DNA of 64,000 nucleotides from Pascua guehoae (taxonomy: Eukaryota > Basidiomycota > Tremellomycetes > Trichosporonales > Trichosporonaceae). Below the pieces are notes generated by a model. It was given only the letters and a program-made list of their open reading frames with translations, was not told the DNA's origin and did no database searches. Shown here piece after piece: positions 12,324 to 23,867 of this stretch. Position 1 is the first letter of the stretch. Each line of letters opens with the position of its first letter. The position numbers and the translations under genes were made by a program. The DNA lies in NCBI GenBank assembly GCA_001600415.1, contig BCJX01000011.1:422125-486124 (forward strand), given 5' to 3'.

Positions 12324-14614
12324 ATGCTCCGCTCCGCCCTCCGTCCTGCCGCCGGCGTCGCTCGCAGTAAGTGACCCCCCTGTGTTCCACCTTGCACCCA
12401 GGCTGTTCTTTTATGCGTATCCAAAGTTTGCGCCCAGCCAATGGGCAAGCCACAGGCCAAGGCAGCGAAACCAACCACCACCCGAGCGCCGCTGACACCC
12501 ACCAGGCGCGCGCACCTTTTCGTCGTCGTCGCGCGTCGCCTCGTACGCCGACACGATTGACAACATCTACGTCAGTGAGTAATAAATGAATGCTGCTGTT
12601 GCTGTTGCCGCCGGCCCCGCACGGCCTTGACGACACCCGGGACGCTGCTGACGCACCGTCAAGACAAGGACACAAAGGTCCTCATCCAGGGCTTTACCGG
12701 CAAGACGGTGAGTTGTGTTTCCCCGACGTCCCGACCATGTCGATCTGGGCCGCGTTATCGTCCTCGAGATGCTGCAGGCTAGAGCCGAGATAACAGCGCT
12801 CGATGCGATGCAGCCCCCGGTGGAAACATGGGGGATGGCGATGGTGGACACTGGTGGACGCGAGAGGATGCTGACCCCCAGGGTACTTTCCACGCCCAGC
12901 AGTCGATCAACTACGGCACCCGTGTTATTGGTGGCACCAACCCAAAGGCAAGTCGATTGGGGATGTGCGACAGTGGGAAGTGGGAAGTGGGATGTGGTGG
13001 CGATGGACGTTGGTGTGGGCGATGAGGGCGTGGTGGTTGGCAATGACTGGCCATGAGCTGCCATCTACCTCGTGGCCCTCATCATGAGGCAAAACCATCT
13101 CATGGCCATAACGTGCCGTGGCCTACCCTCGTGGTTATCATTGTGACCAGAGCCATCTCACCGTCGCTCGTCAGCCAATGCCATCCCCATGACCGCTGGT
13201 CCCCCGCCGGTCTCGCACTCTGTGCTCGACCTAGCTCGACCCAGCTCGACCCAGCTCAACCCACTAACACCCCACCAGAAGGCGGGCCAGACCCACCTCG
13301 GCCTGCCCGTGTTCGGCTCTGTCCGTGAGGCCAAGGAGGCCGAGAACCCCTATGCGACCGTCATCTACGTTCCCCCCGCCGGTGCCGCCGACGCCATTCT
13401 CGAGTCGATTGAAAACGAGATTCCCCTCATTGTGACCATCACCGAGGGTATCCCCCAGCGCGACCAGCTCAAGGTCTACAATGCCCTCCGCTCCCAGTCC
13501 AAGTCGCGCATGGTCGGCGGCAACTGCCCCGGTATCATGTCTGAGACTTGCAAGCTTGGTATCATGCCCGGCCACGTCTTCAGCGAGGGCAACATTGGTA
13601 TTGTCTCGCGTTCGGGAACTCTGACCTACGAGGCTGTCAAGTGAGTGCCGGCATGAGCGCGAGCGAAGCGAGCGCGGTGACGGGTGGTGACGGGTGGTCC
13701 TGAATCATGTCGTGAGACGGGGGAGAGTATTCGGGGGAGGCTACAGCTCAGAGTCCTGCTCAGCTCAGCGGAGCGTTAGCGACGCGAGCAGAGTCGAGGC
13801 GGACACGAGTCTTCAGCTGGGCAAGGTGTCTGTTCTGCGGGCCCTGGCCGTCGACGCCATGCTTGACGCGAGGCCTACGGGAGGTAACAGTCCTCTGGGT
13901 AGTGACAGACTAAGTCTTTGATGCCGACAAGCGAGTGCTCAGACTTTGCGGATCAGGCTGGAGGGTCGGTCCAGTCCTCTCCAGACGGGCCTGAGCCTGT
14001 ACGCGATCCAAACAGTCTTGCATCAGTGGAGTCACTAAGATCTCCACGGCGTGGTACTTTCCATACCCGTGCTCACTACCCGCGATCCCCAATGCCCATG
14101 TGCTCGCACCTTGAACGACTACACTCCCCCGAGCCCAATCACTTACCCACCGTCCACCCCCCCGATCCCAATCTCCCTACACGCACACACCGACTAACCC
14201 CTCAGCCAGACGACCCTCGCGGGCCTCGGCCAGTCGCTCACTGTCGGCATTGGCGGCGACCCGTTCCCGGGCACGCAGCACATTGACGTTGTCAAGGTCC
14301 TGCTCGCCGACCCCAAGACGGAGGGTATCGTCCTGATTGGCGAGATTGGCGGCAGCATGGAGGAGGAGGCCGCGGCCTACCTTGCCGAGCACAACACTGG
14401 CCCCAACCGCAAGCCCGTCGTGTCGTTTATTGCCGGCCGCACGGCGCCTCCCGGCCGCCGTATGGGCCACGCCGGTGCGATCATTGCGGGCGGCAAGGGC
14501 GCCGCGTCGGACAAGGTGGCCGCGCTCAAGGCCGCCGGCGCCGCGATCGCCGAGAGCCCCGGCCAGATTGGCGCCATCATGTACGAGGAGATGAAGAAGG
14601 CCGGCAAGGTCTAG
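12324..14614 (+). CDS. LSC1: Succinyl-CoA ligase alpha subunit, mitochondrial
   Basis: Six exons: 12324-12366, 12506-12574, 12664-12707, 12882-12947, 13279-13640 and 14206-14614, giving 330 residues. The N-terminus is Arg/Ser-rich (residues 1-30) and looks like a mitochondrial targeting peptide. The CoA-binding Rossmann part follows ([34 protein letters not shown]). The active-site histidine that becomes phosphorylated is in the MGHAGAI motif at about residue 283. The enzyme converts succinyl-CoA to succinate with nucleotide triphosphate formation in the TCA cycle, paired with a beta subunit not in this window. Introns 4 (331 nt) and 5 (565 nt) are long for this genome, and intron 4 has a GC donor. 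Tandem CTAGGTTCTGGGTC-like copies lie just after the stop. Confidence 0.93.
12948..13278 (+). other. GC-AG intron in LSC1
   Basis: The coding sequence ends with AAG at 12947 and is followed by GCAAGT. Only this donor joins NPK to [12 protein letters not shown] in frame with the acceptor CACCAG at 13278. The GC donor otherwise matches the consensus perfectly. The intron contains GCTCGACCCA tandem copies at about 13222-13262. Confidence 0.8.
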
Positions 14615-16197
14615 GTCTTTGGTCTCTAGGCCGCTAGGTTCTAGGTTCTGGGTCCTGGGTCCTAGGTCATAGGGCCTAGGCTCGAGGTGCGGGGGCTTTA
14701 GTAGAGCCAACGTGCCTCTGGGACGGCGCCAATACTGTACCCGAGTAAAAAAGCAAGCCCGCGCGCTATAGATTGTGTGCCAGCGATGAATGCAGCATAC
14801 CCGGCAGAGGCGTGGTCGCGTGGGGTTGGGGCGGGGACACCGAGGCACCGTGGTGTCGACACCGAGACACCTCGGTGTTGAGGTGGTGAGGTGGTGATGA
14901 TGAGGCGTAGCGGCGCGGAGCTGACACTGACGCGGTGTGGGGTGTGAGGTGATGAGGCGACACAAGCGATAGCGGTTGCGAGTCGTCCGCAGGTAGCAGT
15001 CGAAGCCGACCCAAACTGGCTATGCGAGCTGACCTCTTAACCACACTAAGGCGACACAGTGGACTGACCCGGTCTGATAACCAGGCAGGTTGCCCTCCCC
15101 GCACAAAGCTCGATACTGGCCAAAGTCGCCACCTAGCATTCACAGTCGTCACCCAGCGTCCGGGTCGAAAGTCACCCAGCATCAGAGTCCAAAGTAACCC
15201 AGCATCAGTCCAAAGCCCTAACACAAGTCGCCGACTCTCACCGACGGGTCACGCTGCACGACCAAGAGGCCCGGGCCAGACATCTCGCCGCTGCACAGTG
15301 GTCGCCAGGCGGACGTAGACGTGGGACTGACATGCCGTCAGTCTACATTGTCGGACGCTCCCGGCAGCGTGCAGACAAACTGTCATGCCCAATGCCACTC
15401 GCAATGGCTCTGGGACTGCGTCTGCCGTTGTCACTGCTGCCACTGGTGCCGCTGCTGCCACTGCTGCCACTGCTGCCCCTGCCACTGCTGCTACTGCCGC
15501 CTCTGCTGCCTCTGCCTCTGCCTCTGCCCTCTGCACCTACCACACAGCTGCTACCACGGCCACTCGTACACATCACGGTACCCGATCGCAGCCACTCGAC
15601 CTAGACACATCCGCGGAGGATACACGAGCCGCTGCGCTGCCGCCCTGCACAGACAGTACTGCATTGCACCGCACCGCACTGCACGGCTGTACCCGCCGTT
15701 GCGCGGCCATGCCCATATGGACTGCACCAGCACTGGCCCGCACCACAGTACTAGTAGATACACTTCTACTCGTCCCAGGATGTACGGATATACCCCCATG
15801 AGCACCCACGCCAACTCCTAGCCCACCGCGCGCCAGGTGCATGTCCCTCCGAGGTGGGGTCGGCGCTGCTAGTGCGCGTACGCGGTATGGCCGACGGGTG
15901 CCTGCGAAGGATCGACGGTGGGCTTGGCGCTAGGCTAGGTGCTAGGTAGGGTGCGGGGTGGTGGGTGGTGGGTGCTAGGTAGGTGCTGGGTGCTAGGTGG
16001 GTGTACAGTAGTTGGGTGCTAGGTGGGTGTAGTTGGGTGCCTGTGCTATACTGGGACACATGTGGCACCATCGACCATGCGGTGCCACCGCCACCATGCC
16101 ACCATACCATCACGCCACCATGCCATATGCCACCATACCATGTCATGTTGCTGGTGGATCACGGCCGCATGGTGTCGTGGACTTGAAGGTACTTAAG
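14615..16197. other. Intergenic region with several simple repeats
   Basis: No convincing gene. It contains CTAGG/TCTGGGTCC repeats (14620-14690), GAGGTGGTGA/ACACCGAG copies (14840-14905), a CTGCCA-type triplet-rich run (15420-15530), GGTGCTAGGTGG copies (15925-16040) and CCACCATGCCAC copies (16075-16145). Long frames on either strand are products of these repeats. Confidence 0.5.
15420..15530. repeat. CTG/CTGCCA microsatellite-like tract
   Basis: An interrupted run of CTGCCA and CTGCTG units, ending in CTCTGC units. It is open in several frames, so apparent proteins here are not supported. Confidence 0.8.
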
Positions 16198-17245
16198 CCG
16201 CCCTGCTGGGCCTGCTCGGTGTCTCCCAGTCTTGGAATCCTGTCAACGTCGTCCCGGCCACTGTTACAGTCAAGTATGTCGCCGCCCCCCCCCCCGGTTG
16301 CCCCACCAGCTGGGTTGATCCTGGTCCTGCACCGTGGTACAGAGCCCCCCCCCCCNNNNNNNNNNNNNNNNNNNNNNNNNNNNNNNNNNNNNNNNNNNNN
16401 NNNNNNNNNNNNNNNNNNNNNNNNNNNNNNNNNNNNNNNNNNNNNNNNNNNNNNNNNNNNNNNNNNNNNNNNNNNNNNNNNNNNNNNNNNNNNNNNNNNN
16501 NNNNNNNNNNNNNNNNNNNNNNNNNNNNNNNNNNNNNNNNNNNNNNNNNNNNNNNNNNNNNNNNNNNNNNNNNNNNNNNNNNNNNNNNNNNNNNNNNNNN
16601 NNNNNNNNNNNNNNNNNNNNNNNNNNNNNNNNNNNNNNNNNNNNNNNNNNNNNNNNNNNNNNNNNNNNNNNNNNNNNNNNNNNNNNNNNNNNNNNNNNNN
16701 NNNNNNNNNNNNNNNNNNNNNNNNNNNNNNNNNNNNNNNNNNNNNNNNNNNNNNNNNNNNNNNNNNNNNNNNNNNNNNNNNNNNNNNNNNNNNNNNNNNN
16801 NNNNNNNNNNNNNNNNNNNNNNNNNNNNNNNNNNNNNNNNNNNNNNNNNNNNNNNNNNNNNNNNNNNNNNNNNNNNNNNNNNNNNNNNNNNNNNNNNNNN
16901 NNNNNNNNNNNNNNNNNNNNNNNNNCCTCCCGCCCCCCCCTCCACGCATCCTCCTCCCCCAACTCGACCACCACCACCACGACGCTGGTCCACCCCAACA
17001 AACCCGTCCTGTACAGGTCCACCGCGCGCCGCTCGGCCGGCGTGACCGACGACCACACCGACACGGACACGCAGGCGTACACCATCACCCTCGACGAGGG
17101 CTACACGCTCCGCGCCCTACGTATCGACGGGGACAAGGGGACGTACGAGGCGACGGTCGCGAGGGGGTGGGCGGGGCGCACCGCCGTGGGAGTGCCGCTT
17201 GGCGAGGCGTGGGGGCCCCTGTGTATCTCGCGCGCAGAGGTGTGA
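16198..17245 (+). CDS. Unidentified gene broken by an assembly gap
   Basis: Before the gap, frame 16227 reads like protein from an acceptor-like TTAAG at 16197: Ala/Leu-rich sequence, then SQSWNPVNVVPATVTVKYV, then CPTSWVDPGPAPWYRA. After the gap, the frame that ends at the TGA at 17243-17245 reads TLVHPNKPVLYRST, then QAYTITLDEGYTLRALRIDG and GEAWGPLCISRAEV, which looks like beta-strand-rich coding sequence. The two sides may belong to one protein, but the 570 N bases hide the join and the true start is not seen. I do not recognise the family. Poly-C runs at the gap edge may also carry length errors. Confidence 0.4.
16356..16925. other. Assembly gap (570 N)
   Basis: The unknown bases are flanked on the left by a run of 13 C. 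The gap probably hides a C/G homopolymer like those at 35.9, 38.7 and 58.5 kb. The size may be a scaffold estimate. Confidence 0.99.
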
Positions 17246-17876
17246 GGCGTGCAGGGGAGTCTAGCCGCGAGTGTGGCGTGTGGCGAGTGGGGGGCCGGGG
17301 GCAATGTCGTGCTTGGGTGCTGCTCACGGTGCTGCTCTGCGCTGTGCTCGACTCTTACAGAGGGCGCTGCGCGCTGCGAGCATGGCTGAGCGGGTACGGT
17401 ATGCGGTGATATGCATGCCCGACTCGTGTTTCACCCGCGCCTCCTCTCTGCCCCACCGACACCCCCACCACCCCCACCCCTACCCCCGCCCCACCTCCCC
17501 CAAGCCGGGTGTGTTATTTCGTCGGCCGTCGGTGGCTGTTACCGTCCACCCGGACCCGGCTTGGTTGGATATCTGTATCCCTCGCCTACCCCCGTCCCAG
17601 CCCCTGTTGCCCTTTTCTTTTCTTCGCTCCACGCGTCTTGTATTCTTGTAGCTCGATAGTTGTCCTCTTATCCCTCTTGTCCCTCTTTTCCCTCTTGTCC
17701 CTCTCGTTCCTCTTTTCCCTCTTTTCCCCCTTGTCCCCCTTGTCCCCCTTGCCCTCCTTGTCCTCTTCGTATGAATTCGTTGTCTGTGCCACCTCGGGCC
17801 TCAATCTTGGGAGTTTCGGGTTACGTGTGGGGTCGGGCGATGGGCATGAAGAGGCGGCAGTGGGACAGTAGGGGGA

Positions 17877-18030
17877 AGGTGAAGGAGCAGTGAGGGAACA
17901 GTCAGGGAGCAGTGAGGTAGCAGTGAGAGAACAGTAGGGCAACTGCGAGGCAACAGTGAGAGAATAGCGAGAGAACAGTTGAGGTGACAGTGAGAGAACA
18001 GCGAGAGAACAGTGAGAGAACAGTGGGGTG
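17877..18030. repeat. Degenerate ACAGTGAGAG(A)A repeat
   Basis: Units of about 10-15 bp built around ACAGTGAG repeat roughly a dozen times with variable spacing, ending where the 12-bp GACAGTGCAAAC repeat begins. The shared ACAGTG core suggests that the two arrays are related. Confidence 0.75.
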
Positions 18031-18038
18031 ACGGTGAG

Positions 18039-18139
18039 GCAAACGACAGTGCAAACGACAGTGCAAACGACAGTGCAAACGACAGTGCAAACGGCACTGC
18101 AAACAAGCCTGCGAACACTGCAAACAACACTGCAAACAA
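18039..18139. repeat. 12-bp tandem repeat GACAGTGCAAAC
   Basis: Four near-perfect copies are followed by more diverged copies (GGCACTGCAAAC, GAACACTGCAAAC, AACACTGCAAAC). No coding function is apparent. Confidence 0.85.
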
Positions 18140-19182
18140 CCCCGAGACAGACTCAGACCTACGAGTCCCAGCAGCACCAAACTCGCCACACCCCTACCAG
18201 CGTCAACTAGCGCGCACGTCCCAGCGTGAAACACTGGCATGCTGGCTGGCAGATCCCCCGCGTCAAGCAAGCGTACGCCACCCCCGCGGGACATGCCAAT
18301 GGCCAAATGGTGCGACTCGGACCTCGGCTGGGCCGAGCTCGGAGGGGAACTCGGGGCCGCCACTAGGCAATGCAATTCGACTCTTGTCACTGCAGGCTGA
18401 GCTCCCCGTCGGTTGAGGGGGCGGGGCGGGGGCTACTGACAACTCGGCCGGGTGACTCGTTGCGCCCTGCAGAGCGTCTTTGTCTTTACCATCGTCATGA
18501 TTGTGCTTGTACGTGCAAACTCGTGGATGCTTGTCACTTTGTGCGCACCGCGACGTTCTGGGGCAACAGGTGGGTGGCGGGCATGGCGACTCCTGGGGGT
18601 TGGGTGAATGGTCAATGGTCAGACTGGTTGTTGGCGTCAAGTGGTTCGAAGGTGGGTGCAGAGGGCAGTGACATAGGCATTTCGGCTGTAACGGCTGCAA
18701 CGGCTGTCGGAGGGCTGGGTTGTGGGGTGAGGGACGTAAGTAAATCGGACGTGTACAGCTGTGGCCTTGGCTTTCGAGTACAGAAAAACGTGCTTGAGAG
18801 CTGCCGCTGGTGAACATACTCCTCGGCCTGACGACTCACTACTGCTGGTCGTAGTCGCCGACGAGACATGAGATGGACAGCGGCGGCGCGTCCGGGCCCG
18901 TGTCCAACCCGAGTCGCTGACCGTGGAGCGAGTGTTGCGGGTGAGGGAGTCGACTTGTCCATGGACGAGAAAGAGGGGTACATTCACCTCGATAGATGCA
19001 GTACATGCGACTCTCAACAGGTATTAAAAAAGGGTACTGATAACTGGTGCTCTGGCCAAGGCCCTCGCCCGCCCTTGAGACCCCGGTCTCGAACTCGCTC
19101 TCACCCTCGCTCTCGCTCGGGTCTCGTGTCTGTAGTAATGTGTGGGAATGCCCACGGCCAGCATCCACAACGACTGGCGACT

Positions 19183-21603
19183 CTACACGGCCACACCCAT
19201 CTCCAGGCCGCCGACGACCTCGTCGTCGTCGCGCGCAGCCGCAGCCTCGGCCGCAGGGTCCTCGGCAATCTCGTGGCTGATGCCGCTCGTGGCGATGCTT
19301 CCGGCACCGCTTGCACACCCGCTGTCGGCACCGTGACGCGATGGGTCGAGAACAAGCGTCGAGAGGAAGACGTCGTTCATGGGCGTCTGGGCCAGAGATG
19401 CTGCGGCTGAAAAGCCCGCCTCGGTACTTGACCGCTCGGGCGTCGCAGCGTCGCTAATGGCCACCGGCGCAGCCGCCGCGCGGCTGTGCGTCCCTTCGGC
19501 TGCGGGCGAGGCGGTCACAGTCGCAGGAGAGGCAGTAGCGGCAGCGGCAGCAGCAGCTGTAGGCGTCGTGGGGTTTGGTGCCTGCTGCCCATTCGACGTC
19601 GACGCACGCGAGCTATCCTGGCTGACCCGATTGCTCGGGGTGGCCAGGAGCGCATCAATACCCGCAGGCAGATCGCCAAGGGAAATGGACCCGTCCCCTG
19701 CAGCGGGTGTGAGCGGCGGGACCGCCGTGGCAGGGTTGCTTAATGGCGGCATGGCTGGTGAGTCGGTGACATTCGGGTGTCGCAGCGAGTGGTTCGAGTT
19801 GCGGCGCGAGATTGTCGACTGGCGGCGCGACGCAATCTCCCACGCGTCCTCGGTCTCGACGTCCTCTTCCAGGTTGGCAAATGTGCGCTAGGCCTGTCAG
19901 TGGTATCCACGGTGAATTCAAACCCCAAGTCTACTCACACAAAGCGGACACGAAAACCCGGGATAGTGCTGAGTCAGGAGTGGCCGAATGCACTTGTAAT
20001 GGAAGACATGCGAGCAGGGCCTGGAGGGTGAGCGGTGCACAACAGAGCTACGCCACAACGCACGCAATAAAGAGCGACTGGCAAACAGTCACCGAGAACA
20101 GGCAGATGCAGCAGTCCGTGACGCTGGCCTTTGATTGCTTGCGGGATGACGAAGCGGCGGCGGCTTTCGTGTCCACGGCCGAAGGCACCGGTGCGCCGCT
20201 GGGCCCGGCTTGGAGAGCCTTGAGCTGCTTGAGCGCATTGGTGCTGTGCACTGTTAGCACGCTTGTTCGAGACGAATCACACTTTGCACGTACTTGAACT
20301 CATTCGCCCCACGTTGCCACTCGCGCCCAATCTCAACGCGCATCTTGACGCAGCGGTACATTTCCTCTGCACCACCCTGGTAGTCGACACCAAGCTGGAG
20401 AACATCGCCGTCCTTGAGCATCTGCGGGCGTGACGGGACATTGGGGCTCGATAAACGAATGTGGTTCAAAAAGGTGCCCGACGAGGAAGCCGTGTCACGA
20501 ATGTAAAACTGGGAATGATCAGCAAAACAGCACCAAGAAGCACGAGAACGCACCTTTCCTCCCGGTTCGCACCAAATCTCGGCGTGCGAGCGCGAGACCA
20601 CCTTGCTCTTGAACGCAGCACGTGAGGACAGCAGTTCGCCACCGCCACCACCAGTCGCCGCAGCAGCACTGTGGGCTGCGGCACCACCAACAGCACCCAC
20701 AGCCGCTGCGTCGCCGCCTGAAGCAGCGGCAGCCGCCGCCGCAACAGTCCGGTCGGTGAAGCGCCCAATCTTGAGCAGCAACGGCGGTTGGCGCCCGTTA
20801 ACCGTCGGACCGGGCTCGGTGATGGATGCCGCTGCGATGGAGGGAAGAATGCCGGCGGGAACGTGCATGACACCCATCTCTCGAAGAATGGGTGCAAACG
20901 AGAATGAACGATTGTTCTCTAACACGGGCACGAGTCGGACACGGTGCGTGCGGCGGAGCGATGGGTCAATGGGAGGTAGATTTACCGGCTCGGCGGCTGC
21001 TGGGGGGGTCGATGTGCTGCGGGCGGCCCCATGGCCGTCCCCAGTGGTACTGTTTAAAGTGGCACCGTTCATGGGGTTGGGACTCTCGACAGTCGGAGAT
21101 CCAACACGACCGCGAACGGCGCCAGCGACAGCGTTGGTAACAGACTGAGCACGAGTACGAGTGCGCATAAAGCTGCCGAGGAATGACGAGCGTGGCGAAG
21201 TGGGTGATGAGACGTGGGCGACTGCTGACCCGTTGCCAGTATGCAGCATCGAAGGACGGCCGGGCGGTGAGCCAGGCGGCGTGGGAATACTCCTGCCGTT
21301 GGGAGGGCGCGACATGGTTGAAGCGTCCGGTGCTGCTGTGTTGGGGAAAGGGGTGACGGGTACCGCTGTGGGGGAAGAGACAGGCTCGCGCGTCGCGCCC
21401 GTCAAAGATTGAGGGCTGTTGTTCTGTCGTGGAGGGCTACTGTTCTGTCGTGTTGGACGGAATGCCGCGGGGTGGCCCTCAGACAAAGACCTCGCTGGGG
21501 GACGGGGGCGAGCGGGAGATGTGTTGTTGGACTGGACCGATGTGTCAAGTTGCAGTTGGGCGCGGGGAATGCGGTACGAAAAGAGCTCTGTCAGCACCAT
21601 CAT
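19183..21603 (-). CDS. dma1: FHA-RING E3 ubiquitin ligase of the Dma1/Chf family
   Basis: Five exons: 21603-20554, 20508-20294, 20243-20064, 20020-19939 and 19887-19183, giving about 743 residues. The introns are 43-51 nt. An FHA phosphothreonine-binding domain spans about residues 270-410 (KIGRF, VVSRSHAEIW, SSGTFLNHIRLS). A RING follows at about 466-510, rebuilt across two introns (CCIC, then PCSHVFHYKCIRPLL, then GFSCPLCRTFANLEEDVE). FHA followed by RING defines Dma1/Dma2-type ligases, which control septation and the spindle checkpoint in fission and budding yeast. The 260-residue N-terminal and 230-residue C-terminal extensions are Ser/Pro/Ala-rich. The start is uncertain: the ATG at 21603 is chosen because the frame reads as plausible protein from there, but the ATG at 21315 has a better context. 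Confidence 0.88.
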
Positions 21604-23867
21604 CACTGGCAAGGAAGACGAAAGAGTGTGGAGACCGAGGGAGTGACAAGGAGGCGTTGGGGAGAGGAGCGACAAAGCGAAGTGTGGTCACAGTCGGCAA
21701 ATGTGCAGCTGCCAGCAGGGAAAGGTGATGAGGGGAGAAATGGCGTGTTCAAGACTCAGACATTATCGAGTGCCTTGTCCAGTCCGGGCGACGACGACAA
21801 CGGCACCGCACCGAGAGTTGGAGCAACAGGGGAAGAGCAGCGTTGCAGCTGTCTGGACCGGGCGCTCGCGGATCGATGGACGTCTGTCGTATGTGTCACG
21901 AGAGTGCTTCGAGTAGTGTGGCCACACCAGGCCGCACAATGCAATCGCCGACGAAGCAACACTGGACGCGACGCGGGTGCGGTCGCGAATGCGACTGGTC
22001 CATCTTCTCAATCGCCTTTCATGGCGAACCGCTCCGCCGCCACCAGGAGGCACATGCACGCTCACGGGCGTTCACGGACCGTATGCACGGGCGCCGTGCA
22101 AAGGGTTACGCGTGGGAGGGGCGATGGCAAGTGGCACGAGCATGGACTCAACTCACCTAATGAATGCAACTCTTGTGGTGGAAGTAGGGGAAGATGGCGA
22201 GTTGTTGTTTGACTGATGATTGATATGGGGTGCAAGGTGGGAATGGGGGTAAGGCGGACGGTTGATTGTAAGCAAGCAAGCTGGTGTGATGTGGTGTGGT
22301 GGGTGTAACGGCGGCCGTAGTGGTCTGTGTGATGGTCGTCCAACGCTGATGGATGCGGTGCAATCCGGGTCTAGCACGACCTAGGGGGAGTATTACTGTA
22401 GCGTGGCTGTAACGTGAACCTGTAAACCTGGCTCACCCACAGGGGGGGTTTGGGTGCCTCGGGGAGTGATTGTGGGGTCAAGAGTGCGGGGCAAGACAAG
22501 GGCCCTCCTTTCCCTTGCCACAGTCTCCTCTTCGATTCTCAAAATCCCTTTGGCATGCATCTCAAGCCGCCCCATCCCATCGCATCACAGCATACGCACT
22601 ACTACGCACATGTTGTACGCATGTGGCAAGACGTGCAAGGCTGGCAGGGAGAAAGAAGTGCCTGCCTGTCTGCTTGTTGGTTTGCTGCATGGTCAGCTGT
22701 GAGCACAAAGAGGCAGGTTGGCTGAAGTGTTTGCGGGATTTAAATTGGCAGGGAACGAGGCGAGGGCAATGGCAATGGCCTCGGGGTCTGTGCGATCTGC
22801 AGCCTGGGCGGTGGGGACAAGGGGTGGGGCCTACGCGGCAAGGGTTTCACAATCCACAGCTGGGTGGAGGGGACGGAACCAAAGTAAAGCAGCCGTGCAC
22901 CAGGGATGCCAAGCAAAGCGCTGCCAGTGGGTCGACCTGCTGTTACGTATGCAAATAATCTCAGGGGAGTGGTGTAAACCCTTAAATCGCCCGGCGGTAC
23001 GAGGTGAACAGCAGGCGCCTGACAGATCCCAAGCTGATGGTGGACAGGGCGCTGGCTGTCAACTGCTGCTGGTGTCTCCTTGAATGAGTGAACACATAGG
23101 AACTAACATGCAATTCCTGCAAACTGCAATCATTATGTAGCATGCATACCCGGCTCCAGCCATACCAGCAATGTGTCAAGTTCAACCGTATCTGTCGAAC
23201 ATGCCATAAACCAATGCCTAAGGGGCGCAGGCATTCACAAAGAACACATTGTCGCCACTTTTGAGATGGGAAAATGACGCTGACATTGTGGCGTCGTGCC
23301 TGACATGCGACGCGACCAGGCGACCGGCCCGGAACAGGTCAGGTGGACTGTGGCTGTGGTCGACTGAAGTGCTACAGACCCCATCCACTGTTTCATGTGT
23401 GGACAAGCGTTGTGAGACCAAGACGGCCTTTGTCAGCCTTGTTGAATTCTTAACCCATATCGTACGGAGCTGCTGTACACTGCGAGGGATACCATTTAGG
23501 CTGAGAGTACGGCATTGCCTATGGATCGTCAGATCGCGGATCGCTAGATCGTCACGTTGTATAGCGACCAACCGCCATCTGCGCAGCCATGCCATTTCCT
23601 CGACTTTCTCTGCTCATGCCATCGCCTCAGTTTCCTTCCTTCCTTTCTTGCTTTCTTTCTTCCCTCGTCACTTCCTTCCTTCCTTCCTTCCTTCCTCCCT
23701 CGCTTCCTTTGTTCATTCCTTTATTGCAGGCATGCCTTCCTTCCTTCCTTCCTTCCTTCTTCCTCCCGTTTTTCACTCTCTCCATCTTTCTTCCTTCTTC
23801 CCATTAACTCACATCCATTTCTCACACTGCCCCATCCTCTTCGACTCCACCTACCACTACACCAAAC
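21604..23867. promoter_or_regulatory. Divergent region between dma1 and NUDT21
   Basis: This 2.2-kb stretch has no gene that I can support. It must contain both promoters and the 5' leaders. A (TTCC)n tract lies just upstream of the NUDT21 start. Confidence 0.45.
23634..23765. repeat. (TTCC)n pyrimidine microsatellite
   Basis: Runs of CTTC units (TTCCTTCC, TTTCTT) with a few interruptions, ending about 100 bp before the NUDT21 ATG. It probably lies in the promoter or 5' leader. Confidence 0.85.

Larger units (their letters stand above)
17246..19182. other. Intergenic region with minisatellites
   Basis: About 1.9 kb without a supported gene. It holds a pyrimidine run of TCCCTCTTG units (17640-17765), a degenerate ACAGTGAGAGA repeat and a 12-bp repeat (both listed separately). 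Confidence 0.5.
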
